DNA of 64,000 nucleotides from Richelia intracellularis HH01 (GTDB taxonomy: Bacteria > Cyanobacteriota > Cyanobacteriia > Cyanobacteriales > Nostocaceae), in assembly GCF_000350105.1 (NCBI RefSeq), contig NZ_CAIY01000038.1:45785-109784 (forward strand), read 5' to 3'. The first letter of the stretch is position 1. Every line of letters begins with the position of its first letter. Below the pieces are notes generated by a model. It was not told the origin of the DNA. It saw nothing but the letters and a program-made list of their open reading frames with translations, and did no database searches. This document shows, one piece after another, positions 33,508-42,729 of this stretch. A program made the translations under genes and the position numbers.

Positions 33508-33624
33508 ATGCTAAGAAAAATTGCCATTACAGTTATTTTAACTCTTCAATATTTCTTCATTATTCTTGTATTCACTAGACTAGGAGAAAAATCTTCCCCT
33601 GTAGCTTATAAAAAGCACCAATGA
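33508..33624 (+). CDS. Possible 38-residue membrane peptide
   Basis: Starts MLRKIAITVILTLQYFFI, a positively charged start and one hydrophobic helix, then a hydrophilic tail. There is no clear ribosome site. It ends 8 bases before the convergent dnaJ-like gene. It could be a small membrane peptide, a signal-peptide remnant or chance. Confidence 0.2.
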   Translation: MLRKIAITVILTLQYFFIILVFTRLGEKSSPVAYKKHQ

Positions 33625-33632
33625 TTTTATTC

Positions 33633-34322
33633 TCAAATGACAGATTCTTTTACTTCTATATACAAATTATGAGCTGTATAAAACATCTCCAGTCCTGCAT
33701 GTAAGTAACTTTCATTATAGCTGATAGGAAAGTATTCTAATTCGTTCAAGCCATCATTCATTTGATTGAGGCAATAATACAAATGGGCTGCAGCTCTGGC
33801 TAAACTAGGAGGATTAGGTAAAGAACGAAAGATAGATTGAGCATATTTGATATCTCTGCAGCAATTTTCCAGGTATTCTTGAAAATCTCCTAGAAGTCTG
33901 TCGTCAAAAGGATCAGCTGCTAGTTTATCTATTTGCGGCTTGAGAGATTTAAAAATAGGTTTAATTAAGCGGTTGACAGGATGGTAAACAAGATACAGCC
34001 ATTCTTCCACTTGTTTATCCAAATACCTGCCAGTACATATTTGCACTTTATGTTGGTTTTGAACTTTGACTGTACATTCTTGTCTGGGAACGGACGACTC
34101 TTGGCACTTATAATAAATTTGACGGTCATAATGTTGGCGGTTATTAGTATCCCCTAGTACTTCGTATGCTGCATTAATACGGATAATACCTTCTCCATCT
34201 ACAGCTCCTTGGTTACTATCAGGATGATGCTGCTTTGCCAGGCGGCGATAAGCCTGCTTAATCTCTGCTTGGCTAGCATTTGGACTGACATTTAGAGTTT
34301 TGTAATGATTAGAATCTGCCAT
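33633..34322 (-). CDS. DnaJ-domain protein
   Basis: A 229-residue protein with an N-terminal J domain (residues about 5-70): YKTLNVSPNASQAEIKQAYR, the HPD motif in KQHHPDSNQ, and INAAYEVLGD. J domains stimulate Hsp70 ATPase, so it is a DnaK co-chaperone for an unknown client. It lacks the Gly/Phe and zinc-finger parts of true DnaJ. The C-terminal 140 residues are alpha-helical with CRDIKYAQSIFRSLPNPPS, a cyanobacterium-specific part I recall but cannot assign. It follows cysK by 45 bases on the same strand, so the two likely form an operon. Confidence 0.85.
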   Translation of the reverse strand: MADSNHYKTLNVSPNASQAEIKQAYRRLAKQHHPDSNQGAVDGEGIIRINAAYEVLGDTNNRQHYDRQIYYKCQESSVPRQECTVKVQNQHKVQICTGRYLDKQVEEWLYLVYHPVNRLIKPIFKSLKPQIDKLAADPFDDRLLGDFQEYLENCCRDIKYAQSIFRSLPNPPSLARAAAHLYYCLNQMNDGLNELEYFPISYNESYLHAGLEMFYTAHNLYIEVKESVI

Positions 34323-34367
34323 GACCCTAATTTACCTTGAATTGTACTCTACTGTCATCTTGGACTC

Positions 34368-35300
34368 TCAGTCTTGAAATAAGGGTGTACTTAAGTACCT
34401 TTCTCCAAAACTGGGTTGAATCATAACTATTAAACGCCCTTCATTTTCTGGACGTTTAGCAATTTGGATAGCTGCATATAAAGCTGCACCACTAGAAATA
34501 CCAGAAAGTAATCCTTCTTCCCGGGCTAGACGACGACCATAAATAATAGCTTCTGTATCAGTGACAGTAATCACCTCATCAACTAACCCCATTTTCAATA
34601 CTTGGGGAACAAACCCAGCACCAATACCTTGAATTTGATGGGCCCCTGGTTCGCCTCCAGATAATACTGGACTGTTAGTTGGTTCTACTGCAATTGCTTG
34701 AATACTCGGTTTCCGAACCTTAAGTCGTTCTGCTATCCCCGTAATTGTTCCCCCAGTACCGACCCCTGCCACAATTATATCTACTTGTCCATCTGTATCT
34801 ACCCAAATTTCCTCGGCAGTGGTCTTTTGATGCACTTGGGCATTAGCCGGGTTACGAAATTGTTGTAACATGTAAGTATTTGCAGTTTTATCTACTATTT
34901 CTTGGGCACGATTAATAGCTCCGCTCATACCTTTAATTCCTGGAGTTAATTCCAAATCTGCCCCATAAGCTCTTAACATTGCCCTTCGTTCAGTACTCAT
35001 GGTTTCGGGCATAGTTAATATAAGTCTATAACCCTTAGCTGCAGCAGTCATGGCTAGCGCAATGCCAGTATTGCCAGAAGTTGGCTCCACCAGTGTTGTT
35101 TTTCCTGGAGTAATTAATCCTTCTAACTCCGCTGCTTCAACCATACCTACGCCAATTCTATCTTTAACAGAAGCTGCTGGGTTCATACTTTCTAATTTCA
35201 CTACAATCCGAGCCAAGCAGCCTTCTATTTGAGGGATATGATTCAATTGTACTAGAGGCGTATTACCAACAAGTTCGGTAATATTTCCGGCAATTCGCAT
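34368..35300 (-). CDS. cysK: Cysteine synthase A (O-acetylserine sulfhydrylase)
   Basis: CysK makes cysteine from O-acetylserine and sulfide using pyridoxal phosphate. The 310-residue protein has the PLP lysine (Lys46) in [10 protein letters not shown], the substrate loop [11 protein letters not shown] and the phosphate-binding [10 protein letters not shown]. Length is normal. It is the first gene of a probable cysK-dnaJ-like operon. About 210 bases upstream lies an unassigned small frame. Confidence 0.97.
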   Translation of the reverse strand: MRIAGNITELVGNTPLVQLNHIPQIEGCLARIVVKLESMNPAASVKDRIGVGMVEAAELEGLITPGKTTLVEPTSGNTGIALAMTAAAKGYRLILTMPETMSTERRAMLRAYGADLELTPGIKGMSGAINRAQEIVDKTANTYMLQQFRNPANAQVHQKTTAEEIWVDTDGQVDIIVAGVGTGGTITGIAERLKVRKPSIQAIAVEPTNSPVLSGGEPGAHQIQGIGAGFVPQVLKMGLVDEVITVTDTEAIIYGRRLAREEGLLSGISSGAALYAAIQIAKRPENEGRLIVMIQPSFGERYLSTPLFQD

Positions 35301-35512
35301 AATTAAATTCTCTTTTAATAAAGTTGAATGGAAATATGGCCAGTATATAAGACTTATGACAGATGAAAAACTGAAGTTTCCCAGATTGCTGAGCTTAGAA
35401 TAATCTAAAATAATTTGTAATTACGTTTATATGTAATACATAGTATTTATTTAGCTGTGGGGATCTCGTCTTTTTGCATAGATGTGGTATAGCAGATGCC
35501 TCTATAAAAGAG

Positions 35513-35704
35513 TTAGCCGTTTGGCAGTCTTCCTACCAAAATTTCCGTAATAAGGTTGCTATCAACTATTTTTTCTTTGGTTATCTCCTCATACTTTTTC
35601 ACTTTGTCCACACCCTCTAAACAAACCAAAAATCCAAGAATATTTACCTCCCAAGGGTATCTGATTAATAAACAGCCTCCGGTATGAACCCACTGACTTT
35701 TCAC
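35513..35704 (-). CDS. Possible 63-residue hypothetical protein
   Basis: GTG start preceded by a purine-rich stretch (GAGGTGAGGAGAGG). The product contains VNILGFLVCLEGVDKVKK and ends ILVGRLPNG. I recognise no family. It lies between cysK and the strong terminator at 35851-35902. Real, remnant or chance are all possible. Confidence 0.3.
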   Translation of the reverse strand: MKSQWVHTGGCLLIRYPWEVNILGFLVCLEGVDKVKKYEEITKEKIVDSNLITEILVGRLPNG

Positions 35705-35850
35705 TACATCCTCTCCTCACCTCAAGGTTGCTAGTAATTGCTCCAAATGGTAATCAGGTTTTTATATTATTTTTGATGTTGCCTATGATTCCTCTGGATT
35801 CTTTCATAGACTGATTGTATAAAATTATAAATACAATAAACAAAAAATAC

Positions 35851-35902
35851 ATAAAAAACTATCCGCTCTTAAGTCAGATAAGAGTATCTGATTTAAGAGC
35901 GG
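35851..35902 (-). terminator. Strong intrinsic terminator downstream of the 25-codon ORF
   Basis: An 18-bp stem with a single G-T pair (35863-35880 with 35885-35902), loop of four bases, followed on the minus strand by ATAGTTTTTT. It is the strongest hairpin in this spacer and faces the small ORF and cpcBA. Confidence 0.85.
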
Positions 35903-35995
35903 CCTAGCAGGTTTTCAAGTTGTAGCCAGACTGCCGGGAGGAACTCTAGGTCTAGTCAGTGATTTAGGTATAGTTATCCTAAAAAAAACTAACAA

Positions 35996-36073
35996 TTACC
36001 CTTGGAGAACAGCCCCGGCCCACAGTCGGATAATTACAACCTTATGGCCAACGCATTTACTACCATCAATCAT
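35996..36073 (-). CDS. Candidate 25-residue peptide with very strong ribosome site
   Basis: Encodes MIDGSKCVGHKVVIIRLWAG and five more residues. The start is preceded by AAGGAGGTGAT (36078-36088), an 11-base match to the 16S 3' end, at good spacing. An ATG two codons earlier overlaps the ribosome site, so 36073 is preferred. The coding part is noticeably more GC-rich than its surroundings. The strong terminator lies about 95 bases past the stop. It is not a PSI, PSII or NblA small protein that I know. It could be a leader peptide, a dual-function RNA or a true small protein. Confidence 0.45.
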   Translation of the reverse strand: MIDGSKCVGHKVVIIRLWAGAVLQG

Positions 36074-36077
36074 GGGC

Positions 36078-36088
36078 ATCACCTCCTT
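36078..36088 (-). promoter_or_regulatory. Extended Shine-Dalgarno sequence
   Basis: AAGGAGGTGAT on the minus strand pairs with 11 consecutive bases of the 16S rRNA 3' end, the longest match I noticed in the window. Confidence 0.7.
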
Positions 36089-36320
36089 TTTCCTAGGCGG
36101 TCTTATATTTAAAACAAATCCTAATTGAATTTGAAATAATTCAATATATGGGCTATTGAGCTTATGTATATTGCCCAATCATTTCCACTCTAGCACATGA
36201 ACTTAGATATAGGGAAGATTTGTATGCAAATTATAGAATTGTCCTGATATGTTAGGGTGTTATCACCATTACCATTTTTCTACTGATACAGTATATATGC
36301 AGTTCTAAAACTTTCAGTAA

Positions 36321-36683
36321 TTCACCGTTCACAAACTTACAATCTTAAATTCAGCTTTGGAGAAACTTACCTATACACAAATTGTTATTGGGTTAATCTC
36401 TCCCTTATACTCACTAGTTTCCCTACTCTTTCTTCTTGATAATATAAAGACCAAATTAGTATTTAGTCTTTATATCTTGAGTGGGACTAACTTACTTAAT
36501 AATTTGGATATTAGCAATCACAAATAAATAAATCGGATGTATGGGAGCTTTCCAGTTATTAATTCCACCAACAACAAGCCTGGAAAAGTTGTAATATCAG
36601 CTACAAATCAAAAGATAGAAAATACTAACTTTGCAGGCTTATTATTTTTCTTATTAGCCTTAATTACAAATTATAAGAAATAA
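36321..36683 (+). pseudogene. Possible decayed membrane-protein gene opposite to cpcBA
   Basis: One frame reads 121 codons with a single internal TAA (36525-36527) and no credible start. The first part has hydrophobic segments (QIVIGLISPLYSLVSLLFLL), the second reads GKVVISATNQKIENTNFAG then a terminal hydrophobic stretch ending in KK. Two adjoining open stretches in one frame are unlikely by chance at this composition. No family recognised. Confidence 0.3.
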
Positions 36684-36691
36684 AACTGCCC

Positions 36692-36718
36692 GAAAAGATA
36701 ATTAACTTATAACTATCT
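36692..36718 (-). terminator. Weak terminator after cpcA
   Basis: Nine-bp stem with one G-T pair (36696-36704 with 36710-36718), five-base loop, then TTTTC on the minus strand, 45 bases after the cpcA stop. Weak terminators here often allow partial readthrough in cpc operons. Confidence 0.55.
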
Positions 36719-36763
36719 GCTGCAAATAGCCAATTACCCCTCCGGGCCAAACAAATAAGTATT

Positions 36764-37252
36764 CTAGCTCAAGGTGTTGATAGCATAATCGATATAAGTA
36801 TTTGCTTCACCAGCAGCATCACCATTTAGGCCATGATTAGCCTTGATGTATTTTAGAGCTTCAAGGTACCAACTAGGAGACAATTCAAAGGTCTTGTTAA
36901 TTTCTGCTAAACCGGCGACCAAATAATCATCCATAGGACCAGTACCACCAGCAACCAGACAGTAAGTGATCATCCGTAAGTAGTATCCGATATCACGTAC
37001 ACACTTAGCCTTACCGGCAATAGTAGAAGCATAGCTGGGACCTTGCATTTGCGTAGTGTAAGGGAACTTGTTATAAACAGCTTGAGCTGCACCCTCTGCA
37101 AGTGAGGTGGCATTTGCACCTAAGCTTTTTGCTGCTTGCAAACTGGCACTGGCACGCTGAAAACGACCAAATGCAGATTGTATTTCTGTGCTTGACAAGA
37201 ACCGTCCTTGAGAGTCAGCAGTTGCTACAGCCTCGGTTAGGGGGGTTTTCAT
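36764..37252 (-). CDS. cpcA: Phycocyanin alpha subunit
   Basis: Alpha subunit of a phycocyanin rod hexamer of the phycobilisome. The 162-residue protein matches CpcA rather than Cpe[45 protein letters not shown] and [19 protein letters not shown] (shown in parts). The bilin-binding cysteine is Cys84. An AAGGGAGAG site precedes the ATG. It follows cpcB by 87 bases. No linker or cpcE/F genes follow, unlike the usual cpcBACDEFG order. Confidence 0.95.
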   Translation of the reverse strand: MKTPLTEAVATADSQGRFLSSTEIQSAFGRFQRASASLQAAKSLGANATSLAEGAAQAVYNKFPYTTQMQGPSYASTIAGKAKCVRDIGYYLRMITYCLVAGGTGPMDDYLVAGLAEINKTFELSPSWYLEALKYIKANHGLNGDAAGEANTYIDYAINTLS

Positions 37253-37339
37253 TAGTTTAGTCTCTCCCTTTTGACAAACTTTTGGTTAATTATTATTTTT
37301 TCACCGACATTAAGGAATGCCAGCTTTTGATTAATTTAC

Positions 37340-37858
37340 TTACACAACAGCAGCAGCAGCTCTATCAAAGTAGCCAGAAATTTCGGAAATCAAAGAACTG
37401 CAATCTCCTCTGCTGATACCATTAGGATCATTCGCAATCGCGATTGCAGCCTCCTTCATTTTTTGTACACCTACTGCTACAGAAGCACCAGGAGTTCCTA
37501 ATGCCAAGTAAGTTTCACGCAGACCATTAAGACAACGATCTTCTAGAACACTAGCATCGCCTGCAAAAGTTGCATAAGTGATATAGCGCAAAATAATTTC
37601 CATGTCACGCAAGCAAGCAGCCATACGACGGCTGGTATAAGCATTACCACCAGGAGCGATCAGTTGGGGCTGTTCAGCAAATAATGCACGAGCCGCATTA
37701 GCTACAATGGAGGAAGCACTGCTAGTTATGCGGTTTACTGCGTCCATACGCTTGTTACCGTCTGCAACCATTGCACTTAAGGCATCCAACTGAGAAGCAC
37801 TAATATACTCCCCTCTTGCATCAGCTTGGGAAACTACTCTTGCAAATGCATCTAACAT
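37340..37858 (-). CDS. cpcB: Phycocyanin beta subunit
   Basis: Beta subunit of phycocyanin. The 172-residue protein is CpcB-like, with [33 protein letters not shown] and [17 protein letters not shown]. Bilin-binding cysteines are Cys82 and Cys153, and Asn72, methylated in this family, is present. It lacks the CpeB insertion near the C-terminus, so it is not phycoerythrin. AGGAGA lies upstream of the ATG. First gene of cpcBA; the 445-base spacer to pebB must hold its promoter. Confidence 0.95.
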   Translation of the reverse strand: MLDAFARVVSQADARGEYISASQLDALSAMVADGNKRMDAVNRITSSASSIVANAARALFAEQPQLIAPGGNAYTSRRMAACLRDMEIILRYITYATFAGDASVLEDRCLNGLRETYLALGTPGASVAVGVQKMKEAAIAIANDPNGISRGDCSSLISEISGYFDRAAAAVV

Positions 37859-38303
37859 TGATTGAATCTCCTAGTATTTTTGACTAAGAATTATTGATCT
37901 GAAAACCGAAAAACATCAGTCACTCTCTGACACCAGGTTGTCTGAGCAGATGGGAATAAGCAACAACAAATATCAACTTACCAGTCTAAGGTTTATTGGC
38001 TTGTTGCTTAAATCATTTTTCATAAAAGTTCATATTAGTTACGAAGGACTAAAACATCTTGCCAATAAAGAGACTAGATAATAGCTGAAACAAGCTATTT
38101 ACCCTTCCAAATTTATTTTAATACAATGCTATCGCACCCTTTTATATCTTACAAATTATTGCGATATTACAGTTTCTATTTACATTGTATTAGGTAATTA
38201 TTATGACTCCAGAAAAATATAATAAATTTGAAATTATATTACATTAAATTTTCTGGATTGCTTATTAAGCTATAAAGCTAAAAGAAGCAAGAATATATTT
38301 AAG
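37859..38303. other. Spacer upstream of cpcB
   Basis: 445 bases between pebB and cpcB on the same strand. No gene. The promoter and leader of cpcBA are expected here, but I see no unambiguous boxes. Confidence 0.4.
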
Positions 38304-39050
38304 CTAGCTAACAGAAGATAGACTTCTTTCTAAATCAAATAAAAAGCCATGTATGTATTCCTCCGTCCATTCTTCTCCATAAAAACGCTTAAACATTCCT
38401 CGTGCAGGGTCTTTGTCTGCTCGATAGCGTGTATATTGCAATTGAGCTTCTTTAATAGCTTGTAGATTATGTGGATCCTTCACTGGTTCTGCCTGCTCGG
38501 CAAAGTCAAGATAGGCTTGTAAATAATCTCTAAAAGCTTCAAAAACAATGGTTTCTACAATCCTTGTCTCTTTGGGGCGGCTCCAGAGAAATGCAGGCGA
38601 AAAAAATAGTTGTGCCTCTTCTGGAAAATCTCCCCCCCAACTTAAACGTTCATGATAGGCGTGAAACATAGGTAGGATAGGCTCAGTATACTTAGCTCTG
38701 TATTTAGCCTCATCCCTAAAGAGAGGTTGCATATCTAAGGCAATTAAATTACCCCCGGGTAGAGTTACTAGATCTGCCCCAAAAAATGGTAGATCGTAAT
38801 TCAATTGTGGAAAAATTACAAAATTTAGAACTTGTAGAGCTTTTCCTCCTTGCACATGCGCAGCACGTATCTGCCGTAACTTAGGAGTTCGGAAAGCATA
38901 ACTGCTTGTAACAACTGTTTCTTGATTTTTTCCTTTGCCAACGATGGCAGACTTAGATTCAAATTCCCTAGGTATAGGATAAGGAGCTAAATCCAAGCGT
39001 AATTTAATATAGGAAATAGCATGATCTAAAAATGGTTGGTAGAGAGTCAT
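38304..39050 (-). CDS. pebB: Phycoerythrobilin:ferredoxin oxidoreductase
   Basis: PebB reduces 15,16-dihydrobiliverdin to phycoerythrobilin with ferredoxin electrons. The 248-residue protein starts [11 protein letters not shown] (ATG 39050; a TTG four codons upstream is also open). It shows family blocks [40 protein letters not shown] and [12 protein letters not shown]. The C-terminus [20 protein letters not shown] is typical. It follows pebA by about 250 bases on the same strand. Confidence 0.96.
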   Translation of the reverse strand: MTLYQPFLDHAISYIKLRLDLAPYPIPREFESKSAIVGKGKNQETVVTSSYAFRTPKLRQIRAAHVQGGKALQVLNFVIFPQLNYDLPFFGADLVTLPGGNLIALDMQPLFRDEAKYRAKYTEPILPMFHAYHERLSWGGDFPEEAQLFFSPAFLWSRPKETRIVETIVFEAFRDYLQAYLDFAEQAEPVKDPHNLQAIKEAQLQYTRYRADKDPARGMFKRFYGEEWTEEYIHGFLFDLERSLSSVS

Positions 39051-39301
39051 TATTCTGCACAATAATATTTAAGGCTAAAATAATCACCACTATAAATACA
39101 GTTAATGAGTCGCTTGTAGGAATAGGTTCATAACATAATAAAACAGAACCAATACATTTATAGCGATGCAAAAGCTCCTGGCTTTTTCCTTTCTTTACTA
39201 GGAAAATTATACTGCTTGTACTTGATTAGTCTCTTTTAACTGGATTTTGCTCATAATAACAAGCTACAAAAGGATCAACATAAAGTCTCAGTTATATTTA
39301 A

Positions 39302-40042
39302 CTAACTGGCTGTGGATAAAGGCACAGCATCCTCAAATAAAAACTCGTAAAGGAAGCGTTCTGACCAGTCATGGCCAAAGTAACTACTAAATAACCCAGA
39401 TGCAGGATCCCTTTCTGCACTGTACTGATCGTAATCTTTCTGTGCTTGAACGATGCGCTGGATATCTTTTGGATCTGCTAACTGTTGAGCTTGCTCAAGC
39501 ATTTTCCAGTATAAACTTAAATATTCTTTATATGCTGTAAATAGCCGTGTAGCAATTATTTGAGGTTCCGTCTTGGCGAAAAGTAAATACTTGGAAAAAT
39601 ACTGATTGGAATCATAAAACTTCATGCCCAAATTCTGAGTCAGATCAGGGTACTTATCGTGTAATACCTTTAACTGTTTTATATATTTTTGTTGGTATAC
39701 CTCATCACGAAAAAGGGGTTGGAAGTCCAAAACTATTAAGTTTTTAACCTTTCCAAAAGATAGGAAGTCAATACCCATTATTGGTATTTCGTATTTATGA
39801 CTGGGATATATTACGCCATTAAATATTTGAGCACTTTCTCCTGCGTCAATATAAGTGTAGCGAATTTTACGTAATTGTGAGCACTGATAACACCAACTAC
39901 TTACGGTAGCAGGGTTTTTTCCCCTTTCACTGACTCGCGATTCTAGTCCTTTGGGAATTGGCCGCCTTTGCAGGTCGAATCTTGCAAACAATTCTTGTTC
40001 CAAGTAATCAAGAAAGGGTTTATACATGAAGCCATGACTCAT
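39302..40042 (-). CDS. pebA: 15,16-dihydrobiliverdin:ferredoxin oxidoreductase
   Basis: PebA performs the first reduction of biliverdin IX-alpha on the way to phycoerythrobilin and passes the intermediate to PebB. The 246-residue protein has the bilin reductase fold with YKPFLDYLEQELFARFDLQ, LRKIRYTYIDAGESAQIFNG, LIVLDFQPLFRD and the C-terminal SYFGHDWSERFLYEFLFED. ATG 40042 has GGAG at a good distance, so it is preferred over the internal ATG at 40027. pebA lies 179 bases downstream of the lyase gene. Confidence 0.95.
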   Translation of the reverse strand: MSHGFMYKPFLDYLEQELFARFDLQRRPIPKGLESRVSERGKNPATVSSWCYQCSQLRKIRYTYIDAGESAQIFNGVIYPSHKYEIPIMGIDFLSFGKVKNLIVLDFQPLFRDEVYQQKYIKQLKVLHDKYPDLTQNLGMKFYDSNQYFSKYLLFAKTEPQIIATRLFTAYKEYLSLYWKMLEQAQQLADPKDIQRIVQAQKDYDQYSAERDPASGLFSSYFGHDWSERFLYEFLFEDAVPLSTAS

Positions 40043-40221
40043 AGCGTCTCCAACATCCCTAGCATAGAATACTATAAAAACCCTTGTCTTCCGTTTAATA
40101 AATAAAGCAACAATCCGTAATATGTAATGACTTAAGGAATGTTAGACAAGACAATATAATCTTGTTGTGTTGTTTTATCTTACTACTTAATTAAAGTAAG
40201 TTGCCGTTGGATTTTCAATTC

Positions 40222-40803
40222 TTATATTCTGGCCGAATTCTTCTGTACCATCTCTTCAAGAACATCTGGAGTGATGCAGCGCCGTTCTGAACAATAAGTC
40301 ATAAGTTGAACTCCATTCATCATCCGAACTGTACAGACGCGAACACGAAAATCATCAGTAATAAACCAGCATCTTTCTTGACCTTGACTGTTACCATATT
40401 CTGTATTAATGGTTAGAATACCATCTTTCCCAAACCAATACCGACAAATAACTGGTATCTTCTCAACATAACCCTCATTACGTATGAGTTTACCAAAAAG
40501 TCCCGTTTCATCATCAGGAATATCAATGAGAATGGCTGCATAATCGGGATTAGGTTCATCATTATCCAGATTTGCTTGCCATAAAAAACTTGCTCCTCCT
40601 TTAGCCTTAACTGGATTTACGTTTTGACTATTACAAACTTGTTCAATTTGTGGATCGTTTGGTTCTATTACCCGAATAACCAAATTCGATTCTCCTGATT
40701 CGTCAGAAACTAGGTCAAAATGATGAACTGTACGCTGTATGAACCAATTACCCTCACTTTTGCGGAAGAAATCCATCATGGTCATTGGGGGGATTAGTTG
40801 CAT
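40222..40803 (-). CDS. CpcS/CpeS family (S-type) phycobilin lyase
   Basis: S-type lyases attach bilins to conserved Cys84-type sites. The 193-residue protein begins with MMDFFRKSEGNWFIQRTVHH, matching the family start (FFxxSxGxWxSQRTxHH). Later blocks are GKLIRNEGYVEKIPVICRYW, ERCWFITDDFRVR and MTYCSERRC. It is more divergent than CpcS-I or CpeS, so it may belong to the CpcU/CpeU side. A GAGGAAG element lies upstream of ATG 40803; ATGs at 40785-40776 are alternatives. It heads the lyase-pebA-pebB-cpcBA series on one strand. Confidence 0.85.
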   Translation of the reverse strand: MQLIPPMTMMDFFRKSEGNWFIQRTVHHFDLVSDESGESNLVIRVIEPNDPQIEQVCNSQNVNPVKAKGGASFLWQANLDNDEPNPDYAAILIDIPDDETGLFGKLIRNEGYVEKIPVICRYWFGKDGILTINTEYGNSQGQERCWFITDDFRVRVCTVRMMNGVQLMTYCSERRCITPDVLEEMVQKNSARI

Positions 40804-41190
40804 TGGCTATTTTTGCTTCCTCATTTGTGATTTAATATATCAACGAGTTTACGTCACAATGATACTTAAAATATAAACTTACTTAAGAACCGCAGGTATC
40901 AATGGAAAACTCTACTGGCCATAATCTCAGGAAATTTTATAGGGACATTCTACTATGAATAGTACCCTGGCTATGATCCCCCCTATCGTCCTTATTAAAT
41001 TTTCTCGTGGGTTACGCCTCCCAGAGTACGGTATTCTACTAGGGTTATAAGTAAAATCCATATTTTAACTTACTTGTATATTTTCCCCCATTAGTAAATT
41101 TCATGGCTAATAGCCAGATACAAATTAATCATCCAGATAATATTAACCAATAAAATAGTAATTAAATCTAGTAATTACATCAAATCGGAT
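40804..41190. other. Divergent promoter region
   Basis: 387 bases between the S-type lyase gene (minus) and the pentapeptide gene (plus). It should carry promoters for both. No further structure recognised. Confidence 0.4.
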
Positions 41191-41979
41191 ATGTCGGAAA
41201 TTATAGAAGCTCTTAAAAGAGGGTATGTAAGAAAAATAGGGGATTTGTCTCAATTAGACTTGAGTAGAGTTAGCCTAGTTGGTGCCTGCCTGAGTACAAC
41301 CAGCATGATTGGAGTTAATTTTATTGGGGCAAATTTAAGTGTAACCGATTTACGTGGGGCTGATTTACGTGGGGCTGATTTACGTGGGGCTGATTTACGT
41401 GGGGCTGATTTACGTGGGGCTGATTTACGTGGGGCATTTTTAAGTAGGGCAAATCTTTGTCAGGCTAATTTGGCTGGTGCAGATTTAGATGAGACTAGAC
41501 TACAAGTTGCATATTATGACACGCAAACTGTTTGGTCTGAAGGATATGCTTATCAAAACTCTGGGGCAGTAGGGCCAAAGGCAAACTTAAATGGAGCTTA
41601 TCTGAATACTGCTAACTTAAGGAATGCTGATTTACAAGGAGCAAATTTTCTAGGAGCCTACTTAAGTGGTGCGGACATGACAGGGGCTAATTTGAAAAAT
41701 GCCTGCCTGAGTGGTGCTAATTTGCAAGTAGCTTTTTTGGCAGGTGCCTGCTTGTGTAAGGCTCGACTTAATGGTGCTGATCTAAGAGGTGCTGACTTCC
41801 GTGCAGCAGACATGACTGGTGTAGAGATGGAGCATGTTCAAAGCATTGCTGGGGCAGACTTTACTATGGTTCAGGGATTACATAAGGAGACAAAAGCTCA
41901 ACTTAGTACTCGCCATTTTACTGAATTAGATGTTTGGAATGCTTATACCCGTAAGACTACCCGTGATAGTTTAGTGTAA
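41191..41979 (+). CDS. Pentapeptide-repeat protein
   Basis: A 262-residue protein built largely of pentapeptide repeats (A(D/N)LxG), which form a right-handed quadrilateral beta helix. Repeats run from about residue 25 to 215, interrupted by a non-repeat segment around residues 110-130 (YYDTQTVWSEGYAYQN) that recurs in many cyanobacterial members. Six identical DLRGA units at residues 53-82 come from a perfect DNA repeat. The C-terminal 50 residues are not repeats. Function is unknown; its position beside pigment genes is suggestive only. Confidence 0.88.
   Translation: MSEIIEALKRGYVRKIGDLSQLDLSRVSLVGACLSTTSMIGVNFIGANLSVTDLRGADLRGADLRGADLRGADLRGADLRGAFLSRANLCQANLAGADLDETRLQVAYYDTQTVWSEGYAYQNSGAVGPKANLNGAYLNTANLRNADLQGANFLGAYLSGADMTGANLKNACLSGANLQVAFLAGACLCKARLNGADLRGADFRAADMTGVEMEHVQSIAGADFTMVQGLHKETKAQLSTRHFTELDVWNAYTRKTTRDSLV
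41347..41436 (+). repeat. Tandem repeat, 15-bp unit, six copies
   Basis: GATTTACGTGGGGCT repeated six times in frame; five copies are identical and the sixth differs only in its last base. Synonymous sites have not diverged, so the array expanded recently or is kept uniform. Confidence 0.95.
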
Positions 41980-42343
41980 GAAGTACAAAGTATTTGAATA
42001 GTTCTAGCAAGTATTATTTTTTTAAGGTCTTGGGGGTTAAAAAATAGTAATCAAAGTGTAAAAAGAATTACTCATTTACTATTGACCAAATGTTCTGAGA
42101 CTAGTCAATAACTACTTTCAGTATGCTAACTCTATATTGCTGGTTCTGAACCTTACTAATGTAAAAACTTCATCGAAGTCTAACTCTTATCTTTTGGATT
42201 CTCTATTATTGGAAATACAGTGAAACCTCTGATATTCTTAATTACAATCAAGTTAATAGGAAGAATTTTGAAAAATTTCTATTGAAGATAATGTTGATTC
42301 GACGTAAATCGCAGTTTTAAAAAACCATTGTTATTTGCAGAGG

Positions 42344-42373
42344 TAAAAAAACAACTAACCCCATTTGGGGTTA
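42344..42373 (-). terminator. Second minus-strand terminator of the cox operon
   Basis: Seven-bp GC-rich stem (42356-42362 with 42367-42373), four-base loop, then seven Ts on the minus strand four bases later. About 360 bases past coxC, so it acts as a back-up for the nearer one. Confidence 0.6.
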
Positions 42374-42652
42374 ATCTTAAGCGAAAATATTGGGACTAGA
42401 TCCTGGATATTTGTAACATGCTTTATAGCAGCTCTAATATTCCAAATTATTTTACTACTAATGTAAGCGACATTAACTGTTTTTATATGATTTCCAAGTT
42501 ATTTAACCTATAGTAGAATCAATCATTTTTAGCTTTTCTATATTTATATCTATATTTATAAATGAGTAAGCCTACTATTTCATAAATGTAGTTATAGGTA
42601 GTAATTACATACATGATTACTCATACTAAATCATGTATAAATTGCCAAAAGT

Positions 42653-42684
42653 AAAAAGGGCAATATGATTACATCTTTGCCCTT
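42653..42684 (-). terminator. Terminator after coxC
   Basis: Stem 42656-42663 with 42677-42684, 13-base loop, then TTT on the minus strand (five Ts with the stem end). Lies 46 bases after the coxC stop. Confidence 0.7.
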
Positions 42685-42729
42685 CAAATATGAACTTGAA
42701 CATGTTCTCAGTAATTTTGCTCTGTGTTT

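Larger units (their letters stand above)
41980..42729. other. Spacer between pentapeptide gene and coxC
   Basis: Convergent gene ends. Holds two minus-strand terminators and a 12-bp near-duplicate TCTATATTTATA around 42537-42561. A short hydrophobic frame near 42363-42464 is not called. Confidence 0.45.

Noticed and set aside
36764..37858. First impression that these are phycoerythrin cpeB-cpeA, because pebA and pebB are adjacent
   Set aside because: Lengths (172 and 162), missing CpeB insertion and sequence blocks match phycocyanin CpcB and CpcA.
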